Source of the DNA: Microbacterium sp. SORGH_AS_0862
Lineage (GTDB): Bacteria > Actinomycetota > Actinomycetes > Actinomycetales > Microbacteriaceae
Assembly (NCBI RefSeq): GCF_030818795.1
Contig: NZ_JAUTAY010000001.1
Span: forward strand, 620,001 to 684,000
Length of the DNA: 64,000 nt
Direction: 5' to 3'
The translations under genes and the position numbers were made by a program. The notes under the pieces are model-generated. The model had not been told where the DNA came from, searched no databases, and worked only from the letters and a program-made list of their open reading frames with translations. The first letter of the stretch is position 1, and each line of letters starts with the position of its first letter. This document shows, in pieces, positions 41,233 to 50,281 of the stretch.

Positions 41233-42510
41233 TCATGCTAGCCGTGCGCCCGCCCGCCGCAGAGTGGCGACCGCCTCGACGTGGTGGGAGTGCGGGAACA
41301 GATCGACCCCGCGCACCGCCTCGGCCTCGTAGCCGTGCAGGCGGAACTCCGCGAGGTCGCGCGCGAGCGCCACGGGGTCGCACGCGACGTAGACGATGGC
41401 ATCCGGCTCCAGGCCGGCGATCGCGCGCGCCGTGTCCTTACCGGCCCCCGAACGGGGCGGATCGAGCACGACCACGCCACGGGCGAGTCTCGCTCGCTGA
41501 TCGCCGCTCGCGTTGTTCGCGAGGTCGGCCACCCAACGCTCCACGCGCGCCGTCTCGGCCCGTGCACCCACCCACTGCGCCAGGTTGTGCCCCGCGTGCT
41601 CGGTGGCGCGGGCGTTGGACTCCACGCTCGTGATGCGGGCCGAGGGCCCTGCGGCGTCCCCGATCGCCGCCGCGAGCAGCCCGACGCCTCCGTACAGGTC
41701 GAGATGCCACCCCTCCGGATCCGCGCCGACCTCGTGGAGCGCGTCGCCGACGAGTGTCGTCAGGGTGCCGGCCGCCAGTCGGTGCACCTGCCAGAATCCG
41801 CCCGCATCCACACGGAACGCTCGCTCGCCGACCCGCTCGGTGACGACCTCGGGCCGCGCGGCACGCTCACGTGCGTCGGGCCGCGCGATCACCCGCACGC
41901 GGCCGTCGGCGGGCTGGACCAGTTCCACGCGTCCCGGTTGCGCTCCGGAGAGCGCCTCCGCCGCATCCCCGATGGCCGCGGTCGCCAGCGGCAGCTCGCG
42001 AACCGGCACGACCCGATGGCTGCGTGCGCCGAAGGGACCGATGTTCCCCTCCGCGTCGACGTGCAGGCTCACCCGCGTGCGCCAGCCGGTGCCGTCCGCA
42101 CTCTCGGTCTCACCGCTCGCATTCGTGTGCGCCGCCTCCATCGTCGCCGGAATCGACAGCCGTCCGATGCGGGCCAGGGCGTCCTCGAGCACGCGGAGCT
42201 TGAGCGCCCGCTGCTCCGGCAGGACGATGTGACCGAAGTCCGCACCGCCGGGGCGGTTCTCGGCGGGCACCGAAAGATCTGCCTGAGACCAGACATGCGG
42301 CTGCCGGTGCGGCGATGCGTCGAGGACCTCGACGACCTCCGCCCGCCAGAAGGACTTCTTGGACGTGTCGGTGAGGCGCACCCGCACCCGTTCGCCCGGC
42401 ACCGTGTCCGGCACGAAGACGACGCGTCGCTCGTCGCCGTGCCGCGCGACGAACACGCCGCCGTGGGCGACGTCGGTGATCTCCAGGTCGAGGTGCGTTC
42501 CGGCATCCAT
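41233..42510 (-). CDS. TRAM-domain class I SAM-dependent RNA methyltransferase (TrmA/RumA family)
   Basis: 425 residues. An N-terminal TRAM domain (about 5-60, VAHGGVFVARHGDERRVVFVPDTVPGERV), then the SAM fold: HLDLYGGVGLLAAAI (motif I), VVLDPPRSGAGKD (motif IV) and VYVACDPVALARDL with the catalytic Cys, and a final HSHHVEAVATLRR. It should make 5-methyluridine in tRNA or rRNA. The N-terminal Fe-S cysteines of E. coli RumA are missing (VPAENRPGGADFGHI in their place), as I recall for actinobacterial members. ATG at 42510. Confidence 0.88.
   Translation of the reverse strand: MDAGTHLDLEITDVAHGGVFVARHGDERRVVFVPDTVPGERVRVRLTDTSKKSFWRAEVVEVLDASPHRQPHVWSQADLSVPAENRPGGADFGHIVLPEQRALKLRVLEDALARIGRLSIPATMEAAHTNASGETESADGTGWRTRVSLHVDAEGNIGPFGARSHRVVPVRELPLATAAIGDAAEALSGAQPGRVELVQPADGRVRVIARPDARERAARPEVVTERVGERAFRVDAGGFWQVHRLAAGTLTTLVGDALHEVGADPEGWHLDLYGGVGLLAAAIGDAAGPSARITSVESNARATEHAGHNLAQWVGARAETARVERWVADLANNASGDQRARLARGVVVLDPPRSGAGKDTARAIAGLEPDAIVYVACDPVALARDLAEFRLHGYEAEAVRGVDLFPHSHHVEAVATLRRAGARLA
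41235..41240 (-). promoter_or_regulatory. Putative -10 box (TAGCAT) of the two-component operon
   Basis: TAGCAT on the minus strand, 6 nt before the ATG at 41228. It lies at the 3' end of the upstream methyltransferase gene, so the operon can be expressed on its own. Confidence 0.4.
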
Positions 42511-42588
42511 CCTTCGAGCTTCGCACACGCCCGCTCCCCGGCGCCCGGCGGCGACCCCCGCTCCGGCGGGCGCGCACGGACGACGGGC

Positions 42589-42594
42589 TACCGT
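42589..42594 (+). promoter_or_regulatory. Putative -10 box (TACCGT) of maf
   Basis: TACCGT ends 6 nt before the ATG at 42601. The GGAGGG between is too close to the start for a ribosome site. Confidence 0.4.
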
Positions 42595-42600
42595 GGAGGG

Positions 42601-43254
42601 ATGCGCGTGCTCCTCGCCTCGACATCGCCCGCCCGGCTCATGCTGCTTCGCCAGGCCGGGATCGAACCGCGCACCACTGCTCCCGACGTCGACGAGGAGG
42701 CGGTGATCGCCGCCGTCGAGGCCGCGGAGGGGCGCACACTCACCCCCACGGAGCACGTGCTGCTGCTCGCGCGGCGCAAGGCGGCGGCCGTCGTCGCCGC
42801 GCTCGAGGAGGACGGCGAGGACTTCGACGGCGTCGTCATCGGCGGCGACTCGATGTTCGAGCTCGACGGCGAGATCTTGGGCAAGCCCTACACGCCGGAG
42901 GCCGCCACGGCCAGGTGGCGCGACATGCGCGGCCGCACAGGTGTGCTGCATTCCGGGCACAGCGTGATCCGCCTCGCCCCCGGCGCCGCGCCGATCGAGG
43001 CGCACGCCGTCGCGGCGGCATCCGTGAGCTTCGCCGCGGATGTCACGGATGCGGAGATCTCCGCCTATGTGGCAACGGGCGAGCCGCTGCTCGTCGCCGG
43101 CGCGTTCACGGTCGACAGCCTCGGCGCGCCCTTCATCACGCGCGTCGAGGGCGACCCGTCGACCGTGGTGGGAATGTCGCTCTCCACGCTGCGAGCGCTG
43201 TGCCGCGAGCTCGGCGTGGTGTGGACGGATCTGTGGGGACCCTCCACCGACTGA
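42601..43254 (+). CDS. maf: Maf-family nucleoside triphosphate pyrophosphatase
   Basis: Removes modified or non-canonical nucleotides (family activity: dTTP/UTP or m5UTP pyrophosphatase). 217 residues: LLASTSPARLMLLRQAGI (phosphate loop), DVDEEAV, VLLLARRKAAAV, VVIGGDSMFELDGEILGKPYTPEAA with the catalytic Asp, and AFTVDSLGAPFITRVEGDPSTVVGMSL. Encoded between accD5/accE and accA3, the same order as in M. tuberculosis. Divergent from the RNA methyltransferase. Confidence 0.93.
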   Translation: MRVLLASTSPARLMLLRQAGIEPRTTAPDVDEEAVIAAVEAAEGRTLTPTEHVLLLARRKAAAVVAALEEDGEDFDGVVIGGDSMFELDGEILGKPYTPEAATARWRDMRGRTGVLHSGHSVIRLAPGAAPIEAHAVAAASVSFAADVTDAEISAYVATGEPLLVAGAFTVDSLGAPFITRVEGDPSTVVGMSLSTLRALCRELGVVWTDLWGPSTD

Positions 43255-43340
43255 ACCCACGTCGGGACTGTTGTAGGTTCTCCCGAACAGATTTATTTGT
43301 TCTTGTGGAGTTCGGTCAAAAAGACACGGCAACCTCTCGC

Positions 43341-43346
43341 TAGGCT
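43341..43346 (+). promoter_or_regulatory. Putative -10 box (TAGGCT) of accA3
   Basis: TAGGCT ends 7 nt before the ATG at 43354. Further up, an A+T-rich palindrome GAACA-N8-TGTTC (43285-43302) stands out in this GC-rich sequence and might be an operator. Confidence 0.5.
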
Positions 43347-43353
43347 GGCACTC

Positions 43354-45120
43354 ATGCCTCGCATCGCCAAGGTCCTCATCGCGAACCGCGGCGAGATCGC
43401 CGTACGCATCATCCGCGCCGCCCGTGACGCCGGGATCGCTTCCGTCGCGGTCTACTCCGACCAGGACCGGGATGCGCTGCACGTGCGTCTCGCCGACGAG
43501 GCGTACGCCCTCGAGGGCACCACGAGCGCTGAGACCTACCTGTCGATCGAGAAGATCCTGTCGGTCCTGCGGCGCGCCGGTGCGGACGCGGTGCACCCCG
43601 GCTACGGATTCCTCGCCGAGAACGCGGACTTCGCCCGCGCGGTGATCGGCGCAGGCGCCACCTGGATCGGCCCCTCGCCCGACGCCATCGAGGCGCTCGG
43701 CGACAAGGTCACCGCGCGCCACGTCGCCGAGAAGGTCGGCGCACCGCTCGCCCCGGGGACCCCCGGTCCCGTCTCCGGCGCGGACGAGGTCATCGCCTTC
43801 GCCGAGCAGTACGGACTGCCCATCGCCATCAAGGCCGCCTACGGCGGAGGCGGCCGAGGCCTCAAGGTCGCGCGCGAGCTCGACGAGGTCGCGGAGCTCT
43901 TCGAGTCCGCGACCCGCGAGGCGATCACCTCGTTCGGACGCGGCGAGTGCTTCGTCGAGAAGTACCTCGATAAGCCCCGCCACGTCGAGACGCAGTGCCT
44001 GGCGGATGCGGCAGGCAACGTCGTCGTGATCTCCACGCGCGACTGCTCGCTGCAGCGCCGCCACCAGAAGCTCGTCGAAGAGGCTCCGGCGCCGTTCCTC
44101 ACCGAGGAGCAGAACCGCATCCTGTACGAGTCCTCCAAGGCCATCCTGCGCGAGGTGGGCTACCTCGGCGCGGGCACCTGCGAGTTCCTCATCGGCGCGG
44201 ACGGGACGATCTCCTTCCTCGAGGTCAACACCCGCCTCCAGGTGGAGCACACCGTCTCCGAGGAGGTCACCGGCATCGACCTCGTCCGCGAGCAGTTCCG
44301 CATCGCCGAGGGCGAGCTGATCGGCTACGACGACCCGGCTCCCGTGGGCCACTCGATCGAGTTCCGCATCAACGGTGAAGACCCGGGACGCGGATTCCTG
44401 CCCCAGCCCGGCCCCGTGAAGGTCTTCAAGACCTTCGGCGGCCCCGGCATCCGTCTCGATTCGGGCGTCACCGCGGGCGATGTCGTCTCGGGCGCGTTCG
44501 ACTCGCTGCTGGCGAAGCTGATCGTGACCGGGCGCGACCGCGCGGAGGCGCTCGCGCGGGCCCGTCGCGCCCTCGACGAGTTCGAGGTCGCGGGCCTGCC
44601 CACCGTCATCCCGTTCCACCGCGATGTCGTGCGTCAGCCGGCGTTCACCGCCGAAGACGGCGTCTTCGGCGTCTACACGCGCTGGATCGAGACCGAGTAC
44701 GTCAACGAGATCCCGGCGTGGGACGGCGAGCTCGGCGACATCGCGCAGCCCGAGCAGCGGCACACAGTCGTCGTCGAGGTCGGTGGGAAGCGTCTCGAGG
44801 TGAGCCTGCCCGACCGGATCGCCGCGGCCCCGGCGCAGACAGGTCGCCCTGCGGCCGTGCCCCCCTCGCGCCGTTCGCACCAGACGACCGCCAACGCGGG
44901 CGCCTCCGGCGATGCCGTCAAGGCGCCGATGCAGGCGACGATCGTGAAGGTCGCCGTCTCGGAGGGTCAGCAGGTCGTCAAGGGCGACCTCGTCGTCGTC
45001 CTCGAGGCGATGAAGATGGAGCAGCCGATCCAGGCGCACAAGGACGGCGTGGTCGGCGCGATCAACGCCGCCGCGGGCACCACGGTCTCCGCGGGGCACC
45101 AGCTCCTGACCATCAACTGA
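43354..45120 (+). CDS. accA3: Acyl-CoA carboxylase alpha subunit (biotin carboxylase plus BCCP)
   Basis: 588 residues: biotin carboxylase (1 to about 450) with [34 protein letters not shown], the ATP-grasp [14 protein letters not shown], and [18 protein letters not shown]; a linker; and a C-terminal biotinyl domain with EAMKMEQP, Lys554 being the biotin site. It loads CO2 on biotin for the beta subunits (36.2 kb and probably others). BirA at 35.3 kb modifies it. In Actinobacteria the same alpha subunit serves several carboxylases. Confidence 0.96.
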   Translation: MPRIAKVLIANRGEIAVRIIRAARDAGIASVAVYSDQDRDALHVRLADEAYALEGTTSAETYLSIEKILSVLRRAGADAVHPGYGFLAENADFARAVIGAGATWIGPSPDAIEALGDKVTARHVAEKVGAPLAPGTPGPVSGADEVIAFAEQYGLPIAIKAAYGGGGRGLKVARELDEVAELFESATREAITSFGRGECFVEKYLDKPRHVETQCLADAAGNVVVISTRDCSLQRRHQKLVEEAPAPFLTEEQNRILYESSKAILREVGYLGAGTCEFLIGADGTISFLEVNTRLQVEHTVSEEVTGIDLVREQFRIAEGELIGYDDPAPVGHSIEFRINGEDPGRGFLPQPGPVKVFKTFGGPGIRLDSGVTAGDVVSGAFDSLLAKLIVTGRDRAEALARARRALDEFEVAGLPTVIPFHRDVVRQPAFTAEDGVFGVYTRWIETEYVNEIPAWDGELGDIAQPEQRHTVVVEVGGKRLEVSLPDRIAAAPAQTGRPAAVPPSRRSHQTTANAGASGDAVKAPMQATIVKVAVSEGQQVVKGDLVVVLEAMKMEQPIQAHKDGVVGAINAAAGTTVSAGHQLLTIN

Positions 45121-45155
45121 CCCGCCCGGGCCGCCCGCCCGGATGCCCGAGTTGC

Positions 45156-45196
45156 GTCGCATGTGCGCAGCTGCGCCACTTCTGCGCACATGCGAC
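45156..45196. terminator. Perfect 15-bp palindrome between convergent genes, likely bidirectional terminator
   Basis: Arms 45156-45170 and 45182-45196 are perfect complements around an 11-nt loop, in the 173-bp gap between accA3 and lpdA, which converge. No T-run follows on either strand. A second, overlapping pairing (45175-45187 with 45216-45230, small bulge) would compete with it. Confidence 0.55.
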
Positions 45197-45293
45197 AGTC
45201 ATTCCCTGTGGCGGGCGCGCAGAAGTGTGGCGGCAACGACGCGAGAGCGCGGCGCGGTGACGTCTCCGGATGCGGCGCGTCGCCGCATCCGGA

Positions 45294-46754
45294 TCAGTCC
45301 TCGTCTTCGGTGGCCGGCTCGATCACGTGCATGGCTCGCATCGCGTCAGTCACAGAGCCCGACAGCGACGGGTACACGGTGAACACGCGCGACACCTGGT
45401 CGACGGTCAGACGGCGCTCCACGGCGATGGCGATCGGGTAGATGAGATCGGATGCACGCGGGCCGACGATCGTGCCGCCGATGACGGTTCCGCTTCCCTC
45501 GCGCGCGATGATCTTGACGAAGCCGTCCTTGATGCCCATCATCTTTGCCCGCGGGTTGGCCGCAAGCGGCATCTTGCACACGACGCCGTTGATCGCGCCG
45601 TCGCGGATGTCCTTCTCCTGCCAGCCGACCGTCGCGATCTCGGGGGCGGTGAAGATGTTGGCCGCGATGCGTCGCTGCTCGAGCGGGATGACGACGTCGC
45701 CGAGGGCGTGGAAGATCCCGGTTCGCCCCTGCATCGCGGCGACGGAGGCGAGCGGGACGAAGGTCGTGCAGTCCCCCGCCGCGTAGATGTTGGGCACGGA
45801 GGTGCGCGCGACGCGGTTCACCCGGATATGGCCGGACTCCGTCGTCTCGACGCCGGCCTCCTCGAGGCCGATGCCCGCCGTGTTCGGGATGGAGCCCACG
45901 GCCATGAGGCAGTGGCTGCCCTCGATGGTGCGGCCGTCCGCGAGGGTCACACGGACGCCGTCGCCGGTGTTCTCGGCGCGCTCTGCGCGCGCCTTGGCCA
46001 GCAGCGTCATGCCGCCGCGCGCGAACACCTTCTCGAGCACGGCCGCGGCATCCGCATCCTCACCCGGAAGCACCTGGTCACGGCTGGAGACGAGCGTCAC
46101 CTTCGCGCCGAGGTTCATGTAGGCGGAGGCGAACTCCGCGCCCGTCACCCCCGAGCCCACCACGATGAGGTGCTCGGGGATGGTCTTCATGTCGTACAGC
46201 TGGGTCCACGTGAGGATGCGTTCGCCGTCGGGCTTTGCGGTGGCGAGCTGCCGCGGGGAGGCGCCGACGGAGACGACGAGCGTGTCAGCCTCCACCCGGT
46301 CGAAGTCCGTGCCGCCGGGACCGGTGGAGGCGACCACCGCGCCGGGCCCGTCGAGGCGACCATGGCCCGAGATGATGCGCACGCCCGCCGTCACGAGCGA
46401 CGCGCGCATGTCGTCGGACTGCTGACGGGCGAGGGAGAGGAGCCGCTTGTTCACGGCCGCGAGGTTGATCGCCACCTGCGGCTGCAGGGGCTTGCCGGTG
46501 CCGTCCTTCGCGAAGAGCTGGACGCCCAGATCGCTGGCTCCGGCGATGGCGACAGCCGCATCCGCCGTGGCGATGAGGGACTTCGAGGGAACGACGTCCG
46601 TGATCACCGCCGACCCGCCGACACCGGCGCGTTCGACGAGCGTCACCTCGGCTCCCAGCTGGGCCGCCGCCAGCGCCGCTTCGTAGCCGCCCGGGCCACC
46701 ACCGATGATCGCGACGCGCTGGGCGCTCTCGAAGCTCGCAGACATGGTGCTCAT
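45294..46754 (-). CDS. lpdA: NAD(P)H-quinone dehydrogenase, LpdA type (redox-cysteine-less lipoamide dehydrogenase homologue)
   Basis: 486 residues of the pyridine nucleotide-disulfide oxidoreductase fold: AIIGGGPGGYEAALAAAQLGAEVTLVE binds FAD, LIVVGSGVTGAEFASAYMNLG binds NAD(P), IYAAGDCT is the second FAD motif. Where lipoamide dehydrogenases have CLNVGC there is AVITDV, so no redox disulfide exists. This and the overall match identify the Rv3303c family, an NAD(P)H:quinone reductase linked to virulence in M. tuberculosis. ATG at 46754 preferred (GGGGGAGAG upstream); ATG 46745 is possible. Confidence 0.9.
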   Translation of the reverse strand: MSTMSASFESAQRVAIIGGGPGGYEAALAAAQLGAEVTLVERAGVGGSAVITDVVPSKSLIATADAAVAIAGASDLGVQLFAKDGTGKPLQPQVAINLAAVNKRLLSLARQQSDDMRASLVTAGVRIISGHGRLDGPGAVVASTGPGGTDFDRVEADTLVVSVGASPRQLATAKPDGERILTWTQLYDMKTIPEHLIVVGSGVTGAEFASAYMNLGAKVTLVSSRDQVLPGEDADAAAVLEKVFARGGMTLLAKARAERAENTGDGVRVTLADGRTIEGSHCLMAVGSIPNTAGIGLEEAGVETTESGHIRVNRVARTSVPNIYAAGDCTTFVPLASVAAMQGRTGIFHALGDVVIPLEQRRIAANIFTAPEIATVGWQEKDIRDGAINGVVCKMPLAANPRAKMMGIKDGFVKIIAREGSGTVIGGTIVGPRASDLIYPIAIAVERRLTVDQVSRVFTVYPSLSGSVTDAMRAMHVIEPATEDED

Positions 46755-46831
46755 TCTCTCCCCCGACGGCGCGCGCCGACGAATCGGCGGGCGCGGAGAG
46801 CGTCGATGTGGCCCGCGGGGCGTCGGGTTCA

Positions 46832-46837
46832 TAAGGT
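46832..46837 (+). promoter_or_regulatory. Putative -10 box (TAAGGT)
   Basis: TAAGGT ends 6 nt before the ATG at 46844; leaderless geometry. Confidence 0.5.
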
Positions 46838-46843
46838 GGGGAC

Positions 46844-47677
46844 ATGGCAACGACCCCCCTCAACCCGCTCGACGACCCGGCGGCCGACCCGTTCGAGATC
46901 GCCCGCCGCGCCGCCGACGACATCGCGCGCCTCACCGGCGTCGCCCAGCACGACATCGCCCTCACGCTCGGCAGCGGCTGGGGCAAGGCCGCGGACCTCA
47001 TCGGTGAGACCGTCGCGACGATCGAAGCGCCGGAGGTCACCGGCTTCAGCAAGCCGGCGCTGGAAGGTCACGTCGGCACGCTTCGCAGCGTCCGCACACC
47101 CTCCGGCACGCACGTGCTAGTGATCGGCGCGCGAACGCACTATTACGAGGGCCACGGCACCCGCCGCGTCGTGCACAGCGTGCGCACGGCCGCCGCGACC
47201 GGTGCACGCACCATGGTGCTCACCAACGGTGCCGGCGGGATCAAGGACCACTGGAAGCCCGGGACGCCCGTCCTGATCAGCGACCACATCAACCTCACGG
47301 CGGACTCGCCGCTCGAGGGCGCGACGTTCATCGACCTCACCGACCTCTACTCCTCGCGCCTGCGGGATCTCGCACGCACGGTCGATCCGGGCCTGGACGA
47401 GGGCGTCTACTGCCAGTTCCGCGGACCGCAGTACGAGACGCCCGCCGAGGTGCAGATGGCCAAGATCATCGGCGGACACATCGTCGGCATGTCGACCGCG
47501 CTCGAGGCGATCGCCGCGCGCCAGGCCGGGATGGAGGTGCTGGGCTTCTCGCTCATCACCAACCTCGCCGCGGGCATCTCCCCCACCCCGCTCAGCCACG
47601 CCGAGGTGATCGAGGCCGGCCGCGAGGCGGAGCCCGTGATCTCCGACCTTCTCGCCCGTGTGATCGGCCAGCTGTGA
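46844..47677 (+). CDS. punA: Purine-nucleoside phosphorylase (trimeric type)
   Basis: Phosphorolysis of (deoxy)guanosine and inosine for purine salvage. 277 residues: LTLGSGWGK phosphate site, EGHVGTLRSV, ARTHYYEGHGTRRVVHSVR, TNGAGGIKDHWKPGT, YCQFRGPQYETPAEVQM and GMSTALEAIAARQAGMEVLGFSLITNLAAG (Met-Ser-Thr and Asn) as in punA. The next gene overlaps its stop (GTGA). Its neighbour makes/uses sugar-1-phosphates, linking purine salvage to pentose phosphate use. Confidence 0.95.
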   Translation: MATTPLNPLDDPAADPFEIARRAADDIARLTGVAQHDIALTLGSGWGKAADLIGETVATIEAPEVTGFSKPALEGHVGTLRSVRTPSGTHVLVIGARTHYYEGHGTRRVVHSVRTAAATGARTMVLTNGAGGIKDHWKPGTPVLISDHINLTADSPLEGATFIDLTDLYSSRLRDLARTVDPGLDEGVYCQFRGPQYETPAEVQMAKIIGGHIVGMSTALEAIAARQAGMEVLGFSLITNLAAGISPTPLSHAEVIEAGREAEPVISDLLARVIGQL

Positions 47678-49347
47678 GCGACGTCGTGGAGGCCGCCCGC
47701 GCGTGGCTCGCGCAGGACCCCGATCCCGAGACGCGCGACGAGCTCACCGACCTGCTCACCGCGGCGGATGCGGGCGACGCATCCGCTCTCTCCGAGCTGG
47801 AGAATCGTTTCGGCGCCCGCCTCGCCTTCGGCACGGCGGGACTGCGTGGCGAGCTCGGTGCGGGCAGCAATCGGATGAACCGGGTCCTCGTCGCGCAGGC
47901 CGCCGCAGGGCTCGCCGCCTACCTCGCGGCGAACGCCGCCGAGGGCCACACGCCTCGCGTCGTGGTGGGCTACGACGGACGCCGCAACTCGGACGTCTTC
48001 GCGCGCGACTCGGCGGAGATCTTCGCGGGTGCCGGGCTGGACGCCGTTCTGCTGCCGAGGCTCCTGCCCACTCCGGTCCTCGCCTTCGCCGTCCGGCATC
48101 TGGATGCGGATGCGGGCGTGATGGTCACCGCCAGCCACAACCCGCCCAACGACAACGGCTACAAGGTGTACCTCGGCGGAGCCGACGACGGATCGCAGAT
48201 CGTTCCTCCCGCCGACGGTGAGATCGCGGCGGAGATCTCGCGCATCGCGACAGAGGTCTCGGCGAGCGAGATCCCCCGCTCGCTGGGATACCGCACCGCA
48301 TCCGAGGAAGTAGTCGAGGCGTACGTCTCCGCGACCGCCGCCGTCGGGCCCGCTCCTGCGGGTGCCGAGGGACTGCGCTGGGTCTACACCGCCATGCACG
48401 GCGTGGGCGGCGAGACGCTGGGGCGCATCGTCGCCGCGGCCGGGTACCCCGAACCCGTTCAGGTGGCCGCGCAGGCCGAGCCCGATGGGCGTTTCCCGAC
48501 GGTCGCCTTCCCGAATCCTGAAGAGCCCGGCGCGATGGACCTCGCCTTCCAGACGGCACGGGAGGCGGATGCGGAGCTCATCATCGCCAACGACCCCGAC
48601 GCCGACCGCCTCGCCGTCGCCGTGCCCGATGCGGATGCGGAGGGCGGCTGGCGTCGCCTGACCGGCAATCAGATCGGGCTGCTGCTCGGCTGGCGCGCGG
48701 CGCGCAAGACGGCCGAGGCCGGCGCATCCGGGACGCTCGCCTGTTCGCTCGTCTCCTCGCCCGGGTTGCAGACCGTCGCCGAGCACTACGGCCTGGGCTT
48801 CACCGCGACCCTCACCGGCTTCAAGTGGATCTCGCGCGCGCCCGAGCTGATCTTCGGTTTCGAGGAGGCCCTCGGCTACCTCGTGAACCCCGAGACCGTG
48901 CGCGACAAGGACGGCATCTCTGCGGCTGTCGCGGCGCTCGAGCTGGCGAGCGAGGCGCGTGGCGCCGGGAAGAGCCTGCAGGATCTGCTCGATGAGTTCG
49001 ACCGGACGTTCGGCTTCTTCGCGAGCGACCAGATCTCGGTGCGGGTGCAGGACCTTTCCATCATCGGCACGATCATGACGAGCCTGCGGGCGGATCCCCC
49101 GGCGCGCATCGGCGACGTGAAGGTGAAGGCGGTCGAGGACCTCAGCCAGGGGTCGGAGACGCTCCCGGCGAGCGACGTGCTGCGCTACACCCTGAAGGGC
49201 GGCTCGCGCGTCATCGTGCGCCCCTCGGGCACCGAGCCCAAGCTCAAGGCGTACCTGGATGTCCGAGGGGATTCGGCGACGGATGCGGCTGAGCGCATCG
49301 CGGCTCTCAGCGACGGAGTGCGCGCCCTGCTGGACGCCCGTTCGTGA
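47674..49347 (+). CDS. pmmB: Phosphosugar mutase (phosphomannomutase/phosphopentomutase type, PmmB-like)
   Basis: 557 residues of the alpha-D-phosphohexomutase superfamily. GTAGLRGELGAGSNRMN is the N-terminal family signature, Ser154 in TASHNPPNDNGYK is the phospho-serine, NDPDADRLAV the Mg site, and GFEEALGYLV the sugar-binding loop; RPSGTEPKLKAY binds phosphate at the C-terminus. Adjacent to punA, which releases ribose-1-phosphate, so phosphopentomutase activity is likely; a phosphomannomutase or phosphoglucomutase role is also possible. Confidence 0.9.
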   Translation: MSDVVEAARAWLAQDPDPETRDELTDLLTAADAGDASALSELENRFGARLAFGTAGLRGELGAGSNRMNRVLVAQAAAGLAAYLAANAAEGHTPRVVVGYDGRRNSDVFARDSAEIFAGAGLDAVLLPRLLPTPVLAFAVRHLDADAGVMVTASHNPPNDNGYKVYLGGADDGSQIVPPADGEIAAEISRIATEVSASEIPRSLGYRTASEEVVEAYVSATAAVGPAPAGAEGLRWVYTAMHGVGGETLGRIVAAAGYPEPVQVAAQAEPDGRFPTVAFPNPEEPGAMDLAFQTAREADAELIIANDPDADRLAVAVPDADAEGGWRRLTGNQIGLLLGWRAARKTAEAGASGTLACSLVSSPGLQTVAEHYGLGFTATLTGFKWISRAPELIFGFEEALGYLVNPETVRDKDGISAAVAALELASEARGAGKSLQDLLDEFDRTFGFFASDQISVRVQDLSIIGTIMTSLRADPPARIGDVKVKAVEDLSQGSETLPASDVLRYTLKGGSRVIVRPSGTEPKLKAYLDVRGDSATDAAERIAALSDGVRALLDARS

Positions 49348-49937
49348 GCGGTTGGTCCGACGCCCCGCTGCTCGAGAACGCCCACGTGCGTCTCGAGCAG
49401 CTGGGGCCCGAGCACGCCGACGACCTCGCGGCGGCCGTCGCGGTCGACGAGCTCTGGCGCACCTGGTACACCCGCATCCCGTCGCCGGACGGCATGCGGG
49501 ACGAGATCGAGAGTCGACTCGAACGACAGCGGGCCGGCCTCGTCGCCCCCTGGGCGATCGTGTCGGTGCGCGACGGCCGCGCCGTCGGCATGACGACCTA
49601 CCTCAACCTCGACGAGACCAACCGCCGGCTCGAGATCGGCTCGACCTGGATGGGGCGCGCCGCGCAGGGCGTCGGCATCAACCCGGCCGCGAAACTGCTG
49701 CTGCTGGAGCGCGCGTTCGACCAGCTCGGGTGCGGGGCGGTCGAGTTCCGAACCCACTGGCACAATCATCAGTCGCGCGCCGCGATCGCCCGGCTCGGCG
49801 CCAAACAGGACGGTGTGCTGCGCAACCACACGGTCTGGTCGGACGGCACGATGCGCGACACCGTCGTCTTCTCGATCATCGACGGCGAGTGGCCCACGGT
49901 CCGCGCGGCGCTGACCGCCCGTCTCCGCCACCGCTGA
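49344..49937 (+). CDS. GNAT acetyltransferase (RimJ/RimL type)
   Basis: 197 residues starting GTG 49344 in the previous stop. The fold is shown by NAHVRLEQLGPEHADDL, WAIVSVRDGRAVGMTTYLNLDETNRRLEIGSTWMGRAAQGVGINPAAKLLLLERAFDQLG (acetyl-CoA loop) and VEFRTHWHNHQSRAAIARLGAKQDGVLRNH. Such enzymes acetylate protein N-termini or small amines. Likely co-transcribed with punA-pmmB. Substrate not known. Confidence 0.88.
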   Translation: MSGWSDAPLLENAHVRLEQLGPEHADDLAAAVAVDELWRTWYTRIPSPDGMRDEIESRLERQRAGLVAPWAIVSVRDGRAVGMTTYLNLDETNRRLEIGSTWMGRAAQGVGINPAAKLLLLERAFDQLGCGAVEFRTHWHNHQSRAAIARLGAKQDGVLRNHTVWSDGTMRDTVVFSIIDGEWPTVRAALTARLRHR

Positions 49938-50018
49938 CCGCCCGCATCCGCTCACGCGCCGCATCCGTCCGGCCGCGGCGTCCCTGCGGGGGCGGCATCT
50001 CTCCGGGGGCGGCATCTC

Positions 50019-50238
50019 CGTGTCTCACTCGTTCACGCGGATCGCGCCCGTACCCTGCACGAGTGAGACACGAACCCACCGCGGGCATCCGCGCGCCAGC
50101 CGCACCCCGCCCGTGTCTCGATTGTTCACGCCGCGGCGCACAATAACGTGCACCCTTGAGACACGCACCACCCCCGCGCCCGTCCGTGTCTCGAACGTTC
50201 ACGCGCGCGGGCTCCGAAACGTGAACAAGTGAGACACG
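50019..50238. repeat. Array A: three 54-bp palindromic repeats
   Basis: Copies at 50019-50072, 50112-50165 and 50185-50238, each exactly 54 bp: a 19-bp half-site (consensus CGTGTCTCRNNNGTTCACG), 16 bp, and the reverse complement half-site. The gap before the third copy is 19 bp, that before the second 39 bp. The array fills most of the 344-bp space between the convergent ends of the GNAT gene and mtlR. No ORF in it is credible. Confidence 0.92.
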
Positions 50239-50281
50239 CAGGAGGAATACCCCCGGTGGGCGCGTACCCGGGAAGCCGGAG

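Noticed and set aside
42511..45189. Long minus-strand reading frame opposite maf and accA3
   Set aside because: A shadow of the two conserved plus-strand genes, typical for high-GC DNA; low-complexity composition.
45294..46754. Dihydrolipoamide dehydrogenase (PDH component)
   Set aside because: The redox Cys pair is absent and the match is to the quinone reductase LpdA.
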